In this document: piece by piece, positions 59,643 through 64,000 of the stretch | Position numbering within the stretch: the first letter of the stretch is position 1 | Layout: every line of letters starts with the position of its first letter | Origin: Undibacterium sp. YM2 | Lineage (GTDB): Bacteria > Pseudomonadota > Gammaproteobacteria > Burkholderiales > Burkholderiaceae_D | Length of the DNA stretch: 64,000 nt | Assembly (NCBI RefSeq): GCF_009937975.1 | Contig: NZ_AP018441.1 | Location: forward strand, 4,402,001-4,466,000 | Reading direction: 5' to 3' | Position numbers and translations under genes: made by a program | The notes under the pieces: generated by a model | Databases searched by the model: none | Told to the model about the DNA's origin: nothing | What the model saw: only the letters and a program-made list of their open reading frames with translations

Positions 59643-60080
59643 ATGAATGACAGCATTCCGCAAACCAGACCGGTCACTATCCTTGTCGTTGATGATGACG
59701 ATGTCGATGTGCTGGGTATAGAGCGCGCACTGAAAAAACTCAAGATCGCCAATCCCATCGTGCGGGCGCATGACGGTGTTGAAGCGCTGGAAATCCTGCG
59801 CTCGTCTGAGGGCTTGCCACGTCCCTACCTGATCTTGCTGGACATCAATATGCCCCGCATGAACGGGCAAGAATTCCTGGCGGTATTACGGCAGGATAAA
59901 AACCTGTCATCTGCCGTTGTATTCGTACTGACCACTTCACAGGATGACCAGGACAAGGTCATGGCTTATTCCAAACATGTGGCAGGTTATATCGTCAAAC
60001 AGCATGTGGGTGATGGTTTCATGCGTGTGACTGAAATGCTGGACCATTACTGGCGGGTAGTTGAACTACCCGTTGCCTGA
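59643..60080 (+). CDS. Stand-alone receiver (CheY/Rcp1-like) response regulator
   Basis: 145 residues from ATG 59643. A single REC domain: acidic pocket VVDDDDVD near 14-21, phospho-acceptor in YLILLDINMPRMNG near 60-73, Thr in FVLTTSQDD near 95-103, and Lys in GYIVKQHVGDGF near 115-126. The insertion before the helix and the ending (MLDHYWRVVELP) match the Rcp1 family, which pairs with phytochrome-like or PAS kinases. It should receive phosphate from the kinase at 61843 and pass signal by protein contact. Confidence 0.9.
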   Translation: MNDSIPQTRPVTILVVDDDDVDVLGIERALKKLKIANPIVRAHDGVEALEILRSSEGLPRPYLILLDINMPRMNGQEFLAVLRQDKNLSSAVVFVLTTSQDDQDKVMAYSKHVAGYIVKQHVGDGFMRVTEMLDHYWRVVELPVA

Positions 60081-60089
60081 GGTGTAATC

Positions 60090-61874
60090 ATGATGCTGAC
60101 CGCGCCACCACAAACCTCTACTCTCGATATCCTCATCATCGATGATGATGAAATCGACAGGCGCAATGTCATCCGTGCGCTGAAGCAGGTGTCGGTCAGC
60201 GTCAAGATCGTTGAAGCCAATAATGCCCTGGATGGCCTGCTGAAAGCCAAGGAAACCCTGTTCGATGTCATCCTGCTTGATTATCGCCTGCCCGACCGTG
60301 ACGGCATCGAGGTATTAAAGAGCCTGCGTCTCGACAAGACCCACCATACCGCCATCATCATGCTGACGCACCAGGAAGATGTGAGTCTGGCAGAGCAGGC
60401 CATAGAGGCTGGTGCACAAGACTTTTTACTGAAAGAAGAAGTCAATGCACGCCGCCTGATGCGCGCCGTGCACCAGGCCCGCCACCGCCACAAGCTGGAA
60501 TCCGAGCTCAGCCGCAGCTATAACCAGTTGCGTGAGCTGGCCGAGCATGATGCCCTGACTGGTCTGGCCAACCGCTATGATTTTGAGCGGGCCCTGTCCT
60601 TTGCCGTCAGCCGCGCCAAGCGCGAGAACCTGCATGGCAAGATGGCGGTGCTGCTGCTGGACCTGGACCGTTTCAAGAATGTGAATGACACCTATGGTCA
60701 CGCAATAGGTGACCAGTTGCTCATCAAGGTGGCGCGCCGCCTGGGCACCACCACGCGCGGCAGTGATTTGCTGGCCCGCCTCGGTGGCGATGAGTTCGTC
60801 GTGCTGGTGCAGGACATGGACAGGGTCGATCAGGCCATCCTGCTGGCGACCCGGATTGTTGAAGCGTTCAAGAAACCCATCGTCCTTGATGGCATGGAAT
60901 GGCATGTGACGATGAGCATAGGCATCGCCGTGTTTGGCTCCTGCGCCAATGATGCGACTGAACTCATGAAATGCGCCGACATTGCGATGTACCGCGCCAA
61001 GCAGGAAGGCCGCAACCAGAGCCATTTTTATTCTGACCAGTTGCACCAGGCCGTGCGCCACCGCATGTACCTTGAGCGCGACCTGCGCCATGCCTTGCGC
61101 AATGAGCAGTTGCAGGTGTATTACCAGGCCAAGATCAATCCCTTTGATGGCAGTATAGGCGGCATGGAAGCACTGCTGCGCTGGCACCATCCGGTAGAGG
61201 GTGTGCTGACACCGGGTGTGTTCTTGCCGATGGCAGAAGAACTGGGCCTGATGTTCGATATTGACCAGTGGGTCATGCGCACTGCCTGCGCCCAGTTGCA
61301 GGAGTGGCGCTCGCTACCTTTCCTGCATGCCCAGGACCTGACGATGGCGGTGAATGTCTCGGCCATACAATTGCAGGGCGATAACCTCATCTATACCGTC
61401 GATGAAGCCTTGCTGAGCAGTGGCCTGGACCCTTGCTGTCTGGAGCTGGAAATCACCGAGAATGCCCTGATCCGTGACCCGGTGCATGTTGCGGCGATTT
61501 TGCACAAACTCGTCGGGCGTGGCGTCAAACTCTCGCTGGATGATTTTGGTACCGGTTATTCATCCTTCGGGCATTTGAAACTCTTCCCCATCCATGTGCT
61601 GAAGATAGACCAGAGCTTTGTCGCCGGAGTTGGCAAGGGCGAATCGCAAGAACGCCTGCTGGCAGCGATGATCGCCTTTGCCCAGACCATGGAGCTGTCC
61701 CTGGTGGCAGAGGGTATAGAAACCGAGCAACAGGCCACGTTCTGCGCAGAACGAGGTTGTGAACTTTTGCAGGGCTATATGTATTCACGCCCTATCCCAT
61801 CGAGTGAATTTGAAGATCGCTACCTGACCGGAAGTTTCCGCCATGAGCCAATTGGACCACAGTCAGAACAATGA
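60090..61874 (+). CDS. REC-GGDEF-EAL cyclic-di-GMP signalling protein
   Basis: 594 residues; GAGGTG precedes the ATG. REC domain about 10-125 with [20 protein letters not shown] domain about 150-320 with [11 protein letters not shown] intact, and RGSD five residues before, an intact inhibitory site. EAL domain about 335-580 with [51 protein letters not shown], all intact. Both synthesis and breakdown of c-di-GMP are thus possible, switched by receiver phosphorylation. The gene lies ten bases after the receiver gene, and its end overlaps the kinase start by 32 bases. Confidence 0.93.
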   Translation: MMLTAPPQTSTLDILIIDDDEIDRRNVIRALKQVSVSVKIVEANNALDGLLKAKETLFDVILLDYRLPDRDGIEVLKSLRLDKTHHTAIIMLTHQEDVSLAEQAIEAGAQDFLLKEEVNARRLMRAVHQARHRHKLESELSRSYNQLRELAEHDALTGLANRYDFERALSFAVSRAKRENLHGKMAVLLLDLDRFKNVNDTYGHAIGDQLLIKVARRLGTTTRGSDLLARLGGDEFVVLVQDMDRVDQAILLATRIVEAFKKPIVLDGMEWHVTMSIGIAVFGSCANDATELMKCADIAMYRAKQEGRNQSHFYSDQLHQAVRHRMYLERDLRHALRNEQLQVYYQAKINPFDGSIGGMEALLRWHHPVEGVLTPGVFLPMAEELGLMFDIDQWVMRTACAQLQEWRSLPFLHAQDLTMAVNVSAIQLQGDNLIYTVDEALLSSGLDPCCLELEITENALIRDPVHVAAILHKLVGRGVKLSLDDFGTGYSSFGHLKLFPIHVLKIDQSFVAGVGKGESQERLLAAMIAFAQTMELSLVAEGIETEQQATFCAERGCELLQGYMYSRPIPSSEFEDRYLTGSFRHEPIGPQSEQ

Positions 61875-64000
61875 GCAAGCCAGCAATCATCAGCCAGGGA
61901 AGCAGACAGAGTGTCTCAATGACCAGCACGCCTTGCTGGCCGCGATCGTCAATTCATCGGACGACGCCATCATCAGCAGCGACCTCAGCGGCAATATACT
62001 GAGCTGGAACCACGCAGCAGAAATCCTGTTTGGTTATACCGCCACGGCAATACCAGCGCCCTTTTGCCAGCCTTTTCCCGGCCGGGCAATTGCCCGATCA
62101 CCTCTCACTGATCAAGCTCATGCAGCAAGGCGCTTCGATAGGCCATTTTGAAACCATGCGGCGCTGCCAGGATGGTACAGAGTTGCCAGTGGCGCTGACC
62201 ATCTCTGCCATGCGTGACGAGGGCGACAATATCATAGGCCTGTCGCTGATCGCACGTGACTTTAGCGTGGGCTACCGCATTGCTGCCCGCCTGACGCAAA
62301 GCGAGCGCCATTTTCGCCAGGTGGTGGATGCTGCGCCAAACGCCATGGTCATGATAGACCGTCGCGGCCTCATAGAAATGGTCAATTCACAGACCGAATC
62401 CATCTTTGGCTATACCCGCACCGAGCTGCTGGGCAAACCCCTGGAAATTTTGATCCCCTCGCGCTTCCAGCGCCACCACCCCAGCCTGCGTACCGGTTAC
62501 TTTGCCAACCCCATCAGCCGCGTCATGGGCCAGGGGCGCGAGCTGTATGGCCTGCGCAAGGACGGAACCGAGTTCCCGGTAGAGATAGGCCTGAACCCGA
62601 TAGAAACTGCCGATGGCATCAAAGTCTTGTCAGCCATCGTCGATATCACTGAGCGCAAGCGCCAGGAAGAACGCTTCCGCCTTGTCGTGGAGGCTGCACC
62701 GAATGCCATGGTCATGATAGACAGCCAGGGCAAGATAGAAATGGTGAATGCCCAGACCGAAACCATCTTTGGCTATGAGCGTGAAGAATTGCTGGGCCAA
62801 CCCATGGAAGTGCTGATACCTGAACGCTTTCGCCATCACCACCCCGGCTTGCGCTCGCACTTTTTTTCTCAACCCAGCAGCCGCAGCATGGGCACGGGTC
62901 GCGACCTGTTTGGTTTGCGCAAGGATGGCACAGAGTTTCCGGTAGAGATAGGCCTGAACCCGATAGAAACAGCAGATGGTCTCAAGGTCTTGTCTGCCAT
63001 CGTCGATATCAGTGAGCGCAAGCGCCTGGAAGAACGCTTCCGTCTCGTCGTCGAAGCCGCGCCAAACGCCATGGTCATGATAGACAGCCGCGGCATGATA
63101 GAAATGGTGAATGCCCAGACCGAGCACCTGTTTGGTTACCCGCGCGCAGAATTGCTGGGCCAGCCCATGGAAATGCTGATACCGGCCCGCTTCCGCAGCC
63201 AGCACCCGGATTTGCGCGCCCAGTATTTCACCAGCCCCAGCACCCGCGCCATGGGTAGTGGGCGCGACCTGTTTGGCCTGCGCAAGGACGGTAGCGAATT
63301 CCAGATAGAGATAGGCCTGAACCCCATACAAACAGCCGATGGTCTCAAGGTCTTGTCAGCGATTGTCGATATCTCCGAGCGCAAGCGCTTTACTGATGAA
63401 CTGTCGCGGCGCAACCAGGAGTTGAATAATTTTGCCTATGTCGCCTCGCATGACCTGAAGTCTCCCCTGCGAGGTGTCGATCAACTCGCCACCTGGCTGA
63501 CCGAAGACCTGGCCGGCAAGATCGATGATGAAACCAATGAACACCTGCGCCTCATGCGCATGCGCATCAAGCGCATGGAGAGATTGCTGGACGATTTGCT
63601 GCTCTACTTCCGCGCCGGGCAGCTCGGCGGCGCAGTAGAACACATAGACTTTGCAGACCTGGTGCGCGATGTATTTGAACTGTGCTGCCCTGACCAGTCG
63701 TTCAGGCTGGAGCTGCAGGGCGAATTCCCGCGCTGTCATACCCACAAGGTGCCGCTGGAACTGGTGTTCCGCAATCTCATGAGCAATGCCATCAAACATC
63801 ACGATACCAAAAAAGGCTGCATCGTCGTACGGTCCATGCCCAATGAACAATGGCTGGAATTTTCAGTCAGCGATGACGGCCCCGGTATCGCCGCAGAACA
63901 CAGTGAACGCGTATTCGCCATGTTCCAGACCCTGCGCCCGCGTGATGAAGTTGAAGGCAGCGGCATGGGTCTGGCCATCGTCAAGAAAACCATAGAGTCT
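61843..64000 (+). CDS. Multi-PAS sensor histidine kinase, frameshifted and cut by the window end
   Basis: Starts ATG 61843 in one frame, with the opening of a PAS domain ([33 protein letters not shown]). That frame runs off at TGA 62149-62151. The correct continuation ([23 protein letters not shown]) is in the next frame from about 62055; one extra base near CGCCCTTTT (62058-62066) explains it. Three PAS modules of exactly 121 residues follow to about 63400. Then comes a HisKA-type helix with the phospho-acceptor in [16 protein letters not shown]. The HATPase domain has [18 protein letters not shown] and [11 protein letters not shown], ending at the window edge. It probably phosphorylates the receivers at 59643 and 60090. 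If the frameshift is real, the first PAS domain is lost but the rest could start at ATG 62120. Confidence 0.85.
62312..63400 (+). repeat. Three tandem 363-bp PAS-module repeats
   Basis: The segment beginning VV[DE][10 protein letters not shown] starts at 62324, 62687 and 63050, an exact 363-base (121-codon) period. Each copy runs through the conserved GLRKDG and LNPI motifs to IVDI[ST]ERKR. Nucleotide identity is visibly high between copies, so they arose by recent tandem duplication within the kinase gene. Confidence 0.85.

Noticed and set aside
62630..63331. 233-codon minus-strand ORF with internal repeats
   Set aside because: It is antisense to the kinase, and its repeats only mirror the PAS triplication.
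1..64000. CRISPR array
   Set aside because: No regularly spaced direct repeats with unique spacers were found; the palindromes present are dispersed singly or as doublets.

Overview
The window looks like the chromosome of a Gram-negative betaproteobacterium of the order Burkholderiales, most likely the family Oxalobacteraceae (Undibacterium-like). This is inferred from codon use, moderate to high GC in most genes, the family mix (eat-eutBC, HPP/CBS, SIMPL, YXWGXW, DUF4442 and DUF4214 proteins) and many short GC-rich dispersed palindromes. No rRNA, tRNA, CRISPR array or intact insertion sequence was seen. All product names come from reading motifs by eye, not from database searches.

Layout. 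0-16 kb is ordinary accessory chromosome: a PI-PLC-domain protein with N-terminal repeats, two serine beta-lactamase-like hydrolases, an alpha/beta hydrolase divergent from a MarR regulator with a clear operator, a Coq7-like di-iron protein, two GNATs, GFA, DUF1801, HPP/CBS and SIMPL proteins, an APH(3')-type kinase, and a small operon of LMW-PTP, DUF2892, ECF sigma factor and DUF2892-like protein. 16.6-20.2 kb is a tightly coupled ethanolamine operon (permease, eutB, eutC). 21.6-25.1 kb is a distinctly AT-rich island with a DUF262/HNH protein and a PIN-like nuclease, a candidate two-gene defence locus. 25-43 kb holds a GH18/jacalin chitinase-like protein, an SDR, a large DUF4214 surface-type protein, RsgA, a polysaccharide deacetylase, cytochrome b561, a TetR/DUF4442 pair with three phased operators, a PAP2 phosphatase, and several small envelope proteins.

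43.9-52.9 kb is a glycan or glycoprotein modification cluster: a VioA/FdtB-like sugar aminotransferase, a WbqC protein, two paralogous beta-propeller glycosidase-like proteins flanking a methyltransferase, a GNAT and a second methyltransferase. It converges on a TPR-GT41 (O-GlcNAc-transferase-like) gene. Together they could make an amino-deoxysugar, decorate it by acetylation and methylation, and transfer it to protein or surface glycan.

53-59 kb carries a cysteine-peptidase-like lipoprotein, a proline-iminopeptidase-like hydrolase, several unknown minus-strand genes and a frameshifted, catalytically degenerate methionine-aminopeptidase relative. 59.6-64 kb is a signalling operon: a stand-alone receiver, a REC-GGDEF-EAL protein and a multi-PAS histidine kinase. 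The kinase gene shows a +1 frameshift and an exact 363-bp triplication of a PAS module, and runs off the window.
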